Shown one piece after another: positions 1-8,463 of a stretch of DNA of 64,000 bases. This stretch comes from JAIXWP01 sp965247015 (GTDB taxonomy: Bacteria; Bacteroidota; Bacteroidia; Flavobacteriales_D; Sanyastnellaceae): NCBI GenBank assembly GCA_965247015.1, contig CBDFGG010000002.1, forward strand, positions 124,001-188,000, in the 5' to 3' direction. Position numbers and translations under genes: made by a program. The notes under the pieces were generated by a model. That model was not told where the DNA came from, did not search any database, and saw only the letters and a program-made list of their open reading frames with translations. Every line of letters starts with the position of its first letter. The stretch's first letter is position 1.

Positions 1-918
1 CTACCTGAGAGCACAGTTTCATTTCAAATTTTGTCTTTCACTGTTGTGACTACGCTCTTCATGGAGTACGTGAAGAGTCATGCGCGGAGTATGCACAAGA
101 ATGACTACTCTGGGTGGATTGATACATGGTATGCCATTTCACTTGTTGCCTTAAGTCTCGTGTTGACGCTGCTTTATGGAGTGAAAGGCTATGCAATTGC
201 GATATTGATTTCTCCTTTGATAGCGGCGCTGCCTTACAGTTTGAAGTTGAATGCCCCATTGATTGCGTGGCCGAAGTGGGAGAATGTTGTTCCAGTAGGG
301 TTTTGGAAGTATGGCATCTTTACCTCTGTGGGAGCGATTATCGCTCAGATGTTTTTTACGATTGATATCATTCAAATGGGGCGTCTGATTGTTGATTCAG
401 ACAAGGTGATTGCGTTGTATCGCATTTCAGTGATTGTTCCGATGGCCATGTTGATCTTGCCTTCGACGATTGCGGCTACGGATTACGTGAGTAATTCCGA
501 AATGAAGCATAATGCTGCGGCTTTGAGAAACTATATGAGGGGTTATTGGAAAGTAATGATATGGCTGACGCCGCTATTGCTGGTGTCTGTGGGCTTATTA
601 GCGCCGCATATATTGAGGTTGTTTGGAACATACTATGCTTCACAGCCCGAGATTATGTATGTTGCTTTAATAGGAGTGGGGGGCGGTTATTTGTTGAGAG
701 TACCTTTTGGTAATTTACTTTCCGCTGTTGGCCGGGCAGATATCAATACCTATGTGAATATAGGAGTGTTGCTTGCGGCATTCTTGTTGTGCCAGTGGGC
801 GATACCATTATGGGGTGTATTTGGCGCTGCCGTAGTGATGGCTGTAATGATGTGGTTGAACGGATTGGCCAGTATGATTTTCTTTATTCGCTATTACAAA
901 GGCTTATCGAAGGCCTGA
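1..918 (+). CDS. Polysaccharide/oligosaccharide flippase, 3' part (5' truncated by window)
   Basis: The reading frame is open from base 1 and ends in TGA at 916-918, giving the last 305 residues of a multi-pass membrane protein; the true start lies upstream. At least eight hydrophobic segments are visible, and the final ~130 residues resemble the C-terminal half of Wzx/MATE-type polysaccharide flippases (small-residue helices, a loop naming an AVGRAD segment, then a basic tail RYYKGLSKA). Members of this family move lipid-linked sugar units across the inner membrane. The neighbouring glycosyltransferase locus fits that role, although that locus also carries its own ABC exporter. Substrate cannot be told from sequence. 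A TTG at 31 is only an internal codon. Confidence 0.75.
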   Translation, partial: LPESTVSFQILSFTVVTTLFMEYVKSHARSMHKNDYSGWIDTWYAISLVALSLVLTLLYGVKGYAIAILISPLIAALPYSLKLNAPLIAWPKWENVVPVGFWKYGIFTSVGAIIAQMFFTIDIIQMGRLIVDSDKVIALYRISVIVPMAMLILPSTIAATDYVSNSEMKHNAAALRNYMRGYWKVMIWLTPLLLVSVGLLAPHILRLFGTYYASQPEIMYVALIGVGGGYLLRVPFGNLLSAVGRADINTYVNIGVLLAAFLLCQWAIPLWGVFGAAVVMAVMMWLNGLASMIFFIRYYKGLSKA

Positions 919-962
919 TAGCCAGCTGATAATGAGTCTATTCAATTTTTTTTACGAAAGAT

Positions 963-994
963 TTTGCAAATATCAATTCAAACTTGTAATATTG
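963..994 (+). promoter_or_regulatory. Probable promoter of tRNA-Asn
   Basis: TTTG at 963-966, a 20-nt spacer, then TAATATTG at 987-994. This is one mismatch from the Bacteroidota -33/-7 pattern TTTG...TAnnTTTG. It lies about 125 nt before the tRNA and is the only promoter in the window where both elements are clear. Confidence 0.5.
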
Positions 995-1020
995 CACCCC
1001 TTTTCAAAGGAAAAGAAATG

Positions 1021-1084
1021 AATTGACATACTCCTCACCATGAATCGGTGCTTTATCTCGTCAAGGCGGGATGCTAGAGTCAAG
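1021..1084. mobile_element. Possible remnant of an IS200/IS605-family element end
   Basis: The stretch beginning TTGACATACTCCTCACC (from 1023), followed by ATGAATC and GGTG, resembles from memory the hairpin-bearing ends of IS200/IS605 (tnpA/tnpB) elements. CACC at 1036-1039 can pair with GGTG at 1047-1050, a stem of only 4 bp. No tnpA or tnpB gene is in the window, so at best this is a scar. Confidence 0.25.
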
Positions 1085-1118
1085 TGGTAATTTAATTAGA
1101 GTGTTCCTCTACTTAAAT

Positions 1119-1192
1119 TCCCTAGTAGCTCAGCTGGTTAGAGCACATGACTGTTAATCATGGGGTCCCTGGTTCGAGCCCAGGCTGGGGAG
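1119..1192 (+). tRNA. tRNA-Asn (anticodon GTT)
   Basis: A full cloverleaf can be drawn. The acceptor stem TCCCTAG (1119-1125) pairs with CTGGGGA (1185-1191) with one G-U pair, and the discriminator is G1192. The D arm contains AGCTCAGCTGGTTAGAGC. The anticodon stem CATGA/TCATG flanks loop CTGTTAA with anticodon GTT. The T arm is CCTGG-TTCGAGC-CCAGG. The 3' CCA is not encoded and must be added after transcription. Short reading frames overlapping this span are spurious. Confidence 0.97.
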
Positions 1193-1205
1193 CACTGTTA
1201 GTGCC

Positions 1206-1236
1206 AAGGCTGCAAGAAATTGCAGCCTTTTTTTTT
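1206..1236 (+). terminator. Rho-independent terminator after tRNA-Asn
   Basis: The stem AGGCTGCAA/TTGCAGCCT with loop GAAA is followed by nine T residues (1228-1236). It sits 14 nt after the tRNA. Confidence 0.85.
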
Positions 1237-1266
1237 GTGGTTACCCTTATTCCTGATCGTTCGTTC

Positions 1267-1342
1267 GTCCCCCAATTAGCATTGGGGGCAAGCATCAGAA
1301 GGCATGCTGCGCATGCTGTCTCATTAATATGAAGTAGTTTTA
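1267..1342. repeat. 76-bp intergenic direct repeat, copy 1
   Basis: It matches 1431-1506 over 76 bp with five mismatches. It contains an 8-bp hairpin CCCCCAAT/ATTGGGGG with loop TAGC (1269-1288) and a GCATGC...GCATGC inverted pair. The layout is REP/MITE-like but no transposase is adjacent. Confidence 0.85.
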
Positions 1343-1375
1343 TAAGGAGTGGCATTCGAGACCTTTGTCATTTAT

Positions 1376-1428
1376 TCTCGGCTTTGCCGAGATCATTTGT
1401 CATTTGTCATTTGTCTCTTGTCATTTGA
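1376..1428. repeat. CTCGGC palindrome plus CATTTGTC tandem, copy 1
   Basis: The palindrome TCTCGGC-TTT-GCCGAGA (1376-1392) is followed by several imperfect CATTTGTC/CTCTTGTC units. The same two-part arrangement recurs at 62844-62903. It lies between the two copies of the 76-bp repeat. Confidence 0.75.
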
Positions 1429-1430
1429 TT

Positions 1431-1506
1431 GTCCCCCAATTAGCATTGGGGGCAAGCATCAGAAGGCATGCTACACATGCTGTCTCATTCACGTGAAGTA
1501 GTTTTA
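1431..1506. repeat. 76-bp intergenic direct repeat, copy 2
   Basis: Second copy of the 1267-1342 element, 164 bp downstream in the same orientation. The CCCCCAAT/ATTGGGGG hairpin is at 1433-1452. Differences from copy 1 cluster in the GCGC/ACAC and AATAT/CACGT segments. Confidence 0.85.
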
Positions 1507-1667
1507 ATCTGTGCGCTGTTTGAGAATCGAGAATTTTTCTTTAGTCTCGATTGACCGGCACGAAATACAATTTTTAATGCACGAGTTGCATTATCGCAAC
1601 CTTTTTTCTGAGTGGCCCGTAGAAAGTGCCATACCCAAGTGTAAAGAACTTTCTAATAGAGGACAAA
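1507..1667. other. Remainder of the 919-1667 gene-poor gap
   Basis: This tail of the longest stretch without a protein gene has one GAGAATC word near 1525 and an AT-rich leader before the next gene. I see no convincing promoter or small gene in it. Confidence 0.5.
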
Positions 1668-4600
1668 ATGAAAAATGTACTACTCACCATTACTGCTTTA
1701 GCTCTCTCGCTAGCCAGCCTATCACAGGCCCCGGGCGGCGTTTCGTCGGGCTTAGCCATTTGGCTCAAAGCGGATGCTGGTACATCGAGCTCAACAAATG
1801 GTGCATTCCTTTCTTCATGGAATGACCAATCTGGCAATGGAATCAACGCGACACAATCGGATCCATCGAATACGCCGCGACCTCGTTTTGCAACGAATAT
1901 CATGAACGGAAATCCCGCTATCGAATTCAACGGTGGCGGTAAGTTTTTTAATATCAACCTCTCTTCACTTGGCACTGAATACACCATTATTACTGTCCTT
2001 AAAAGAATTGATAACGGAACGCTTCGCTATGTAATTGGCGTGCAATCAACGCTTCCAAGAGGTTTGCACATTGGGTACTCATCAAACACTAATCTCAGAA
2101 TGAGCGAGGGTTCGGCTCTCAGCAACGCTGATGCTACTGTTACGGGATATGCTGGCGCTTCTGAAGTACCTGCCATCGTTATGGGAGAAAATCTTACTTC
2201 GGGCGGAAGAGCAGTGACTGAAATTAAAGACGGAACGACTGTTTCAACTACAAATATTCTTGGTGCTTCTGGTCCCGGAATGACAAACGGTGTGATCGGT
2301 AGAGGCTTCACCACGAGCGGTTTCTCAGGATACCTCGTGGAAGCAATCATGTACAACAGAAACTTAACTGCTACAGAGAAGGCGAGCATCAATACCTACT
2401 TGTCTGTAAAATATGGTCTCACTATCGCTGTCACTGAACACGATTATTATGATGACGCAACATACTCTTTTGACTTATTTGGTATCGGAAGAAATTCTAC
2501 TACTCAAGGTTTGAATCAAACCACTTCATCAAGTGAAAACCCTGATGACATGGTTCAATTCTCTAGTCCAAGCAGTCTTGATAATGGAGATTATTTGGTA
2601 TCTGGAAATAATAATGGCGCACTCACTTTCGCTGCTTACGGCGGCTCCAATTGTACGATTGCTTCATTACTCGATAGACGCTGGAAGGTGGAAGAGACGG
2701 GAGAAACAGGAACAACTACTGTTCGTTTTGATCTTACTTCTCTGAGTGTATCTAATCCAGAAGAAATTTTACTTTATGTAGATAATGATGGTGATGGCTT
2801 TGATGATGAAACACCTATCGAAGGTGTGTATGCCGCTCCATTCTTGACTTTCAGCGGTGTCAACTTTGCTGATAATTCATATTACACATTAGGCGAAGGT
2901 GTAGCAACTTGGTACTCTCGTGCAAGCGGCAATGTGAGCGATGCGATCTGGTCTAAAACAGCGACCGGCACAGCACAAGCAATCACTACGCTCTGCAGCA
3001 GGATCAATATTGTTATCCAAGCAGGACATACGATAACGAATGATGTGACCATCACGGCTCGTAATTTCTCTATCGCAAACACCGCCAATTTTACCCAAAA
3101 TAATCTCAATGTAACACTGCACGGAACATACGTTTGCAATGGAACACATACAGTGGGAACTGGAAATGTAAACTTTAATGGAACGGTCAGCCAATCTATT
3201 AATGGCACTGGTATTCCTGAGTTTCATAATGTGACTTGCAACAATGCATCAGGGGTTTCGATTGCTGGTACTGGACTACGAGTAAAAGGCGTGCTTCAAG
3301 TAAACTCTGGAGTATTCAGTACAAATGGAAAATTGACACTTGTGTCAAATGCTGCGAACACCGGAAGTATCGGACCATTGACTACAGGAGATCTGCTGGG
3401 AAATGTCACTATTCAACGTTACCACAATGCGACAAATGCTGGTTGGGTAAATATCGGCTCACCTATTCAAAGCAAAACAGTGAGCGATTGGAATGATGAT
3501 ATGATCACTACTGGTTTTACTGGTTCTGATTATCCAAATTACAATTTCAATAATATTCAATACTACAACGAGTCGGCTCCTGGCAATAGAAACCAAGGGT
3601 TCGTAGGTGTTACTTCTCTTGCTGAAGTACTCGCATCTGGTCGTGGATATTTCATTTATATGAATGCGGGATTACTGCAGTTGGATGTAGATGGAAGTAT
3701 CTTTAAAGGTGCACAAACATTACCAGTAACATTTACCAATAACGGTGATGTAACAGCAGACGGATGGAGCCTTGTGTCAAATCCTTATCCTTCTGCCATC
3801 GATTGGGATAATGCTGGATGGACGAAGACAAATATGAATAATGCGGTGCACGTTTGGAATTCAGCGATCGCTCAATACTCTACTTACATCAATGGTGTGG
3901 GAGCAAACGGAGGAACTGGAATTATTCCGAGCAGCCAAAGTTTCTATGTACAAGCAAACGCTGCGAGCCCAACACTTGCAGTGAGCGAAACGGTGAAGAC
4001 CAGCAATATTGGTTCTTTCAAGAGCTTGCGTACCGATGCAGTTACATCCATCCAAATAAAAATGGGTGATTACACAGATGAAACTGTTTTGGTATGGGAC
4101 GAAAATGCATCAAGCATTTATGAAAATGATAAGGATGGTTTCAAATTGGAAAGTCAAATCAATGACGCACCTTACTTGTCAACCGTGAGTTCTGATGGAT
4201 TTGATTTGAGCATTAGCAATATGAATTTACAGGAAGAAGAATTTATTATTCCTGTAAAAATTGAATCGGCTCTAGGTGGCAAAACAATGATCAGTTGGAA
4301 AGGCGCTCCAGAAGTGGATGGCTATGAAATGATCTTCGAAGATTTGCTTCATGGTCATGCATACAATATGAATGAAACGAAATCATTCTTGGCAGAAATC
4401 AAGGCGAACAGAACGGATGCACGCTTCCAGATTCGATGGAAGAAGAAGGATGTTCCTTCAGCAATCGAGCCTACCAAAGGTGGTGTGAGCGGAATGCTTA
4501 CTGCTGATGGTATTCAATTGACATTTGATTACGATCAAGAATACCAATTCAAAATCACAGCATACAATATGTTGGGACAACAATTGACTGAAAGTTTTGT

Positions 4601-4718
4601 AGGAAATTATTCTAAGAATGTGATCACATTTAGTGATGACGTGTATGGAGCGCATTCATTGGTGGACATTATAAATATGACCACGGGAGAGCGCACTACA
4701 ATTAGATTAGGAAAGTAA
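1668..4718 (+). CDS. Large secreted surface protein with LamG-like N-terminal domain (T9SS-type)
   Basis: 1016 residues. ATG 1668 is chosen because it opens a signal peptide (MKNVLLTITALALSLASLSQ); the frame extends upstream without one. After cleavage comes a segment typical of Bacteroidota concanavalin/LamG-like modules: GLAIWLKADAG, then WNDQSGNG at about residues 47-54, closing with a YLSVKYGLTI-type segment near 245. The middle is rich in N, T and S, as in beta-sandwich or beta-helix exoproteins. The last ~80 residues (from about IEPTKGG) look like a degenerate T9SS C-terminal sorting domain (AYNMLGQQL...) but lack the usual YPNP start. It is likely exported by T9SS and cell-surface bound. 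Ligand unknown. It is a monocistron bounded by repeats and a terminator. Confidence 0.8.
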   Translation: MKNVLLTITALALSLASLSQAPGGVSSGLAIWLKADAGTSSSTNGAFLSSWNDQSGNGINATQSDPSNTPRPRFATNIMNGNPAIEFNGGGKFFNINLSSLGTEYTIITVLKRIDNGTLRYVIGVQSTLPRGLHIGYSSNTNLRMSEGSALSNADATVTGYAGASEVPAIVMGENLTSGGRAVTEIKDGTTVSTTNILGASGPGMTNGVIGRGFTTSGFSGYLVEAIMYNRNLTATEKASINTYLSVKYGLTIAVTEHDYYDDATYSFDLFGIGRNSTTQGLNQTTSSSENPDDMVQFSSPSSLDNGDYLVSGNNNGALTFAAYGGSNCTIASLLDRRWKVEETGETGTTTVRFDLTSLSVSNPEEILLYVDNDGDGFDDETPIEGVYAAPFLTFSGVNFADNSYYTLGEGVATWYSRASGNVSDAIWSKTATGTAQAITTLCSRINIVIQAGHTITNDVTITARNFSIANTANFTQNNLNVTLHGTYVCNGTHTVGTGNVNFNGTVSQSINGTGIPEFHNVTCNNASGVSIAGTGLRVKGVLQVNSGVFSTNGKLTLVSNAANTGSIGPLTTGDLLGNVTIQRYHNATNAGWVNIGSPIQSKTVSDWNDDMITTGFTGSDYPNYNFNNIQYYNESAPGNRNQGFVGVTSLAEVLASGRGYFIYMNAGLLQLDVDGSIFKGAQTLPVTFTNNGDVTADGWSLVSNPYPSAIDWDNAGWTKTNMNNAVHVWNSAIAQYSTYINGVGANGGTGIIPSSQSFYVQANAASPTLAVSETVKTSNIGSFKSLRTDAVTSIQIKMGDYTDETVLVWDENASSIYENDKDGFKLESQINDAPYLSTVSSDGFDLSISNMNLQEEEFIIPVKIESALGGKTMISWKGAPEVDGYEMIFEDLLHGHAYNMNETKSFLAEIKANRTDARFQIRWKKKDVPSAIEPTKGGVSGMLTADGIQLTFDYDQEYQFKITAYNMLGQQLTESFVGNYSKNVITFSDDVYGAHSLVDIINMTTGERTTIRLGK

Positions 4719-4742
4719 ACCTCAACCAATAGATTATGTACC

Positions 4743-4775
4743 ACGCCTCCGGATTCGTCTGGGGGCGTTTTTTTT
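4743..4775 (+). terminator. Rho-independent terminator
   Basis: Stem ACGCCTCC (4743-4750) pairs with GGGGGCGT (4761-4768) with one G-T wobble, followed by a T8 run. It ends the upstream surface-protein transcript. Confidence 0.8.
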
Positions 4776-4798
4776 GAGTAAGCTGTGGTTTGAGATGC

Positions 4799-4806
4799 TA
4801 TATTTG
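4799..4806 (+). promoter_or_regulatory. -7 box TATATTTG before FkbM methyltransferase
   Basis: Exact TAnnTTTG match 20 bases before the ATG at 4826 and just after the preceding terminator. No clear -33 TTG at the expected spacing. Confidence 0.5.
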
Positions 4807-4825
4807 CGGAAATAGCTAGACCTTA

Positions 4826-5587
4826 ATGAGTATTAAAAGTTTTGTTTTTTCGTTGCTGCCTTTATCTACGCAACGAAGAATCATCTTGCAAAAGACAGGG
4901 CAAAAAGTCATTTCCAACGCGGCACTCACTCCGAATATCGCGCTGGACTTAGTGATTCCACCAAAGGGAAACACCTGGGTGAATCGCCTCGCTAAACCTT
5001 ATGGCCACGAGCCTGAGGTGGTGAAATGGTTTGAGAGAAATCTTAAAAATGATGATGTGGTATTTGATGTCGGAGCTCATTTCGGATTCTATGGTATTCT
5101 AGCGACACAACTTTGTCCTCAAGTAAAATTCTATGGTTTTGAAGGAAATTGGTTCACTATTTCTTTTCAAGAATCGAATCGACTGAAAAGTCCACAACCC
5201 AACAACTGGTATCCTATTAATAAAATGGTGGGTGATCATGCTAATAAAGATTTTGTAATGATCGACCAATACATCAAGGATGGCATTGTTCCAACTGTTT
5301 TTCAAATGGATGTGGATGGTGAAGAAGTAAATGTTTTCAATGGTGCCAAATCATTGATTGCGCTAGCAAAAACGACATTCATCATTGAAGTCCATCCAAA
5401 AGATCTCAAAGAGAGAGGTCAAAATATTGATCAAGTTTTGAATTTTTTCTCTGATGAAAAATTCAAAAAAGCATACCTCCCCAATCTTCGCAAGCTCGAC
5501 ACACAATGGACAGCAGAACTAAGTGAAGAGGAAAGAAAAGAAGAGTTTTATTTTTTGGCTACTCCTATCGATCAACCAAGAATGTAA
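4826..5587 (+). CDS. FkbM-family methyltransferase
   Basis: 253 residues. The SAM-binding motif I reads VFDVGAHFGFYG at residues 79-90, and the family's acidic motif MDVDGEEVNVF begins at 161, followed by an IEVHPKD strand. FkbM-type enzymes are SAM-dependent O-methyltransferases, often acting on polysaccharides or secondary metabolites. There is no signal peptide, so it should be cytoplasmic. It is first in a plus-strand run with the PhyH-like gene (1 bp gap) and a GT2 gene, so it probably modifies a sugar or lipid-linked intermediate. The span between the two motifs is shorter than in many homologues. Substrate unknown. Confidence 0.8.
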   Translation: MSIKSFVFSLLPLSTQRRIILQKTGQKVISNAALTPNIALDLVIPPKGNTWVNRLAKPYGHEPEVVKWFERNLKNDDVVFDVGAHFGFYGILATQLCPQVKFYGFEGNWFTISFQESNRLKSPQPNNWYPINKMVGDHANKDFVMIDQYIKDGIVPTVFQMDVDGEEVNVFNGAKSLIALAKTTFIIEVHPKDLKERGQNIDQVLNFFSDEKFKKAYLPNLRKLDTQWTAELSEEERKEEFYFLATPIDQPRM

Positions 5588-5588
5588 A

Positions 5589-6389
5589 ATGAAATTCAAA
5601 GAGCGCTATAAAACATTGCTTCAGCTTTATCGGAATCGTTATTCGGTGAAGCCTTCATTTACATCACGAAAGCTGAATGTAAAGCAGCAAGCTTGGTTGG
5701 AGGAGTTAAAGGCAAATGGCGCTGTTATAATTCCTGACTACTTATCAGGAGAAGAATGTGATACCATCAAGCAGAGTATTCAAAATAAAATAGAAGATTT
5801 TAGATCGAAGCAAAGCTCATTTGACGATGCCCAACAAACGAAATTTGGTTGGGAACAGGAAGGTGGGTTTAGCGTTTGGAAAGATCGTAATGAGGCGGAC
5901 TATCGCATTTTTAAAGCGGAAAATGTTCACCCATTGATTGCGGCATTCAATTCAAATAAAGAAATTTTGGACGTTGGTGCTGCCTATTTGGAAGCAGATA
6001 TTTTTGTCAAATTCACGATGAGCAATCGTCTTGAATTCAAAGAAAATAATCTTGGTAGTGGAGGCGGATGGCATCGTGATATGGTGTATAAACGTGGGTT
6101 TAAAGCCATGGTTTATCTAACAGATGTCGATGAGCACAGTGGTCCTTTCCAATATTTGCCGGGTTCTGCCGCAGCGAATTTTCACTTTGCAAAAGTGATC
6201 AAGGCTGATCAGTACCAATTTACGCACGACGAACTACTTCAGATTGTTGGCGGTGATGAAAGCAAGATTGTAACATGCACGGCTAAAAAGGGAACGTTGC
6301 TTCTATTTGAAACGAATATGATTCACCGCGGCAAACCAATAGAATCAGGTCATACACGCGTTGCTATGACGAATTATCACAATTTGTAG
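5589..6389 (+). CDS. Phytanoyl-CoA dioxygenase (PhyH)-family Fe(II)/2-oxoglutarate oxygenase
   Basis: 266 residues from ATG 5589, one base after the upstream stop; earlier in-frame codons would overlap that gene. The iron-binding facial triad is visible as H162-x-D164 (GGGWHRDM) and H246 (NMIHRG), with R257 (HTRVAM) positioned to bind 2-oxoglutarate. The predicted reaction is hydroxylation of a small substrate using O2 and 2-oxoglutarate. In glycan or lipid loci such proteins may hydroxylate sugar substituents or fatty acyl chains. The tight spacing between a methyltransferase and a GT2 supports co-transcription. The actual substrate cannot be deduced. Confidence 0.8.
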   Translation: MKFKERYKTLLQLYRNRYSVKPSFTSRKLNVKQQAWLEELKANGAVIIPDYLSGEECDTIKQSIQNKIEDFRSKQSSFDDAQQTKFGWEQEGGFSVWKDRNEADYRIFKAENVHPLIAAFNSNKEILDVGAAYLEADIFVKFTMSNRLEFKENNLGSGGGWHRDMVYKRGFKAMVYLTDVDEHSGPFQYLPGSAAANFHFAKVIKADQYQFTHDELLQIVGGDESKIVTCTAKKGTLLLFETNMIHRGKPIESGHTRVAMTNYHNL

Positions 6390-6398
6390 AATAATATT

Positions 6399-7289
6399 AT
6401 GTCTTTTTTCTCCATCATCATACCTACTTATAATCGTGCTCACCTCGTGTCAAAGGCGATTGAAAGTGTGATTGCTCAAACGTTTACTGATTGGGAATTG
6501 CTTGTTGTAGATGATGGATCGAAGGACAATACTAAAGAGGTGGTCAGCAAATTCTTAGGCGATGCACGAATTCAATATGTGTATCAAGAAAATGCTAAAG
6601 AAAGTGCTGCACGAAATAATGGTATATCGCGAAGCAAAGGACAGTTTATCTGTCTTTTAGATTCGGATGATTATTATTTGGATCATCATCTTCAAACCTT
6701 GTATGATCGCATTGCCCAAGAAAATTTCCAGGTAGGTGTTTATCACACATTAGCGACGCGCGTATATACTGATAAGCCTGAAAAAAAACAGATCATCACT
6801 CCACTCGAAGGGAAGCATGCGGTTTACAAGATTTGGAAAAATGAAATTCTCATTCATAGTGCCGCTATTCATCGAGATATAACAGCGAAGCATCAATTTC
6901 GTGTAGATATTTTTGCAGGAGAAGACACAGAGTTTTTCTTTCGTGTAGCGTTGGAATACCCCGTGTTTACAATAGAAGTGTACACCGTGATTTATGTGAT
7001 TCACGATAGTAACTCTGAGAAATTTTATCAATCAAAACCATTTTACTACGAAAGTAGATTGCGATATTTATTTGTTCTTGCTGAAAATGGTGAGTTCAGA
7101 AAAATTTTCCCATCTCGTTTTTTTGAATCGAGAATTGCAGACATGTATCGCTGGAAAGCCTACGCGCATCATAGAGAAAAAGAACGAATGAAAGCGTTGG
7201 GTAGTTTATTTCAATCTGTAAAATCAGATGGATCTTATCTCTTGAAGTTGCAAACCTATAAGGACGCAGCGATCTTTTTAATCAAGTAA
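6399..7289 (+). CDS. Family 2 glycosyltransferase
   Basis: 296 residues with the GT-A fold opening FSIIIPTYNRAHLV, nucleotide-binding VVDDGS at 36-41, and the catalytic-region metal-binding LDSDD at 87-91. It lacks a transmembrane domain, so it likely works at the cytoplasmic face of the membrane adding a sugar to a growing glycan. It is third in the plus-strand run after the methyltransferase and PhyH genes (9 bp gap). Its stop is only 3 bp from the stop of the convergent GT4 gene, with no terminator hairpin between. Confidence 0.85.
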   Translation: MSFFSIIIPTYNRAHLVSKAIESVIAQTFTDWELLVVDDGSKDNTKEVVSKFLGDARIQYVYQENAKESAARNNGISRSKGQFICLLDSDDYYLDHHLQTLYDRIAQENFQVGVYHTLATRVYTDKPEKKQIITPLEGKHAVYKIWKNEILIHSAAIHRDITAKHQFRVDIFAGEDTEFFFRVALEYPVFTIEVYTVIYVIHDSNSEKFYQSKPFYYESRLRYLFVLAENGEFRKIFPSRFFESRIADMYRWKAYAHHREKERMKALGSLFQSVKSDGSYLLKLQTYKDAAIFLIK

Positions 7290-7292
7290 AAT

Positions 7293-8402
7293 TTAGCGAA
7301 TCGATTTTTTGATGACCTCATTGAGGGTATCAATGTGGTGCTTCATCGTGAAGTGATCCAGTATGCGCTGACGACCTGCACGACCCATTTGGCGGGCGTT
7401 TTCGTAATTGTTTGCGATGTCTATCATGTGTTTGCTCATGGCATTCACATCTCCTTCGTTCACTAAAAATCCTGTTTTCCCATGAACTATTACATCGGGA
7501 ATACCGGCGTGTATCGTAGAGATAACGGGCAATGCAGCAGCTTGTGCTTCGAGTACCGCTACAGGTGTTCCTTCCATATCGCCGTTTTCAGCTGTTCGGG
7601 AATGTTGGACAAATGCAATGCTATCTTTCATTTCATTTTGAATGAAAGCAGCGCCCTGAGCGCCTTTCAGATGAATAATCTTTTCGAGTCCAAGATTTGT
7701 GACCAGCTCAGAGGTGATTCGAAATAGAGGACCGTCGCCGATGATCGTGAGTGTAGCATCTGGGTGAGTGGCGATCACTTTCTGGAATGCAAGAACAAGA
7801 AGGTGCGGCGCTTTTTTATCGACCATTCTGCCAATGGCGAGAAACTTCTTTTTGTCAAAAGAAGAATGGATGCCGAGATAGGATTCATTCGGGCCGTAGC
7901 ATGTTTGAACGATTTTTTCCTTGGGTGCACCGAGGTCGATAAGCATTTGTTTCATCACCGAAGAGACTGCGACAATTGCCGTGGCGTATGCAAACATTTG
8001 CTTGTATCGCGTGGCATATTCTTCCAGAATCGGTTTTTCGGAGGCATCAAATCCATGGAAATGGATGACAAGTGGAATTCCGCTTTTTTCTATGAGATGA
8101 ATATTATATGCCGCTGTAGTGCCGTATTCCGCAAGGATTACATCAGGCTTTTCACGAACGAGAGATTTCAAAAAAGCTTTTTCCTGAAGTATCAAAGTAT
8201 TTCCTGAGAAAAGCGCGGATTGAATTTTTCGAGCGGCGCGCACTGCAATGTGATTGGCTGCGGTGAGGCGCTCATCATCCTTCATTTTCGGAAGACGACC
8301 GGAATGATAAACGATTTTATTCCCATCGAGTAATTCGATGTGAGCAGAAATAAAAGTTTCTGTCAATGCTCCTTTACGGGGGGATAAAATGGCAATTTTC
8401 AT
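7293..8402 (-). CDS. Family 4 glycosyltransferase (GT-B fold)
   Basis: 369 residues. The N-terminal half carries a Rossmann-like domain (MKIAILSPRKGALTETFI). The C-terminal half has the GT4 donor site: KKKFLAIGRMVDKKAPHLL, then EGTPVAVLEAQAAALPVIS with the conserved E-x7-E-type region, and a GIPDVIVHGKTGFLV strand. It resembles WcaL/AmsK-like glycan glycosyltransferases. It is transcribed toward the GT2 at 6399-7289 and away from the GT2 at 8464. The 61-bp divergent gap upstream must hold both promoters. Donor and acceptor unknown. Confidence 0.85.
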   Translation of the reverse strand: MKIAILSPRKGALTETFISAHIELLDGNKIVYHSGRLPKMKDDERLTAANHIAVRAARKIQSALFSGNTLILQEKAFLKSLVREKPDVILAEYGTTAAYNIHLIEKSGIPLVIHFHGFDASEKPILEEYATRYKQMFAYATAIVAVSSVMKQMLIDLGAPKEKIVQTCYGPNESYLGIHSSFDKKKFLAIGRMVDKKAPHLLVLAFQKVIATHPDATLTIIGDGPLFRITSELVTNLGLEKIIHLKGAQGAAFIQNEMKDSIAFVQHSRTAENGDMEGTPVAVLEAQAAALPVISTIHAGIPDVIVHGKTGFLVNEGDVNAMSKHMIDIANNYENARQMGRAGRQRILDHFTMKHHIDTLNEVIKKSIR

Positions 8403-8450
8403 ACTGGGCGCTAAGGTCGGAATAGATGGCTAATTTAGCGACAAATGTCT

Positions 8451-8458
8451 TTAATTTG
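8451..8458 (+). promoter_or_regulatory. -7-like box TTAATTTG, possibly leaderless
   Basis: One mismatch from TAnnTTTG. Only five bases (CCCTT) separate it from the ATG at 8464, so transcription may begin at or next to the start codon. Confidence 0.4.
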
Positions 8459-8463
8459 CCCTT

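Noticed and set aside
1147..1355. Short frames on both strands over tRNA-Asn and the first 76-bp repeat
   Set aside because: They overlap the tRNA and terminator and encode nothing recognisable.
1574..1987. 137-residue minus-strand frame upstream of and within the LamG-like gene
   Set aside because: It overlaps the signal peptide and first domain of the better-supported plus-strand gene.
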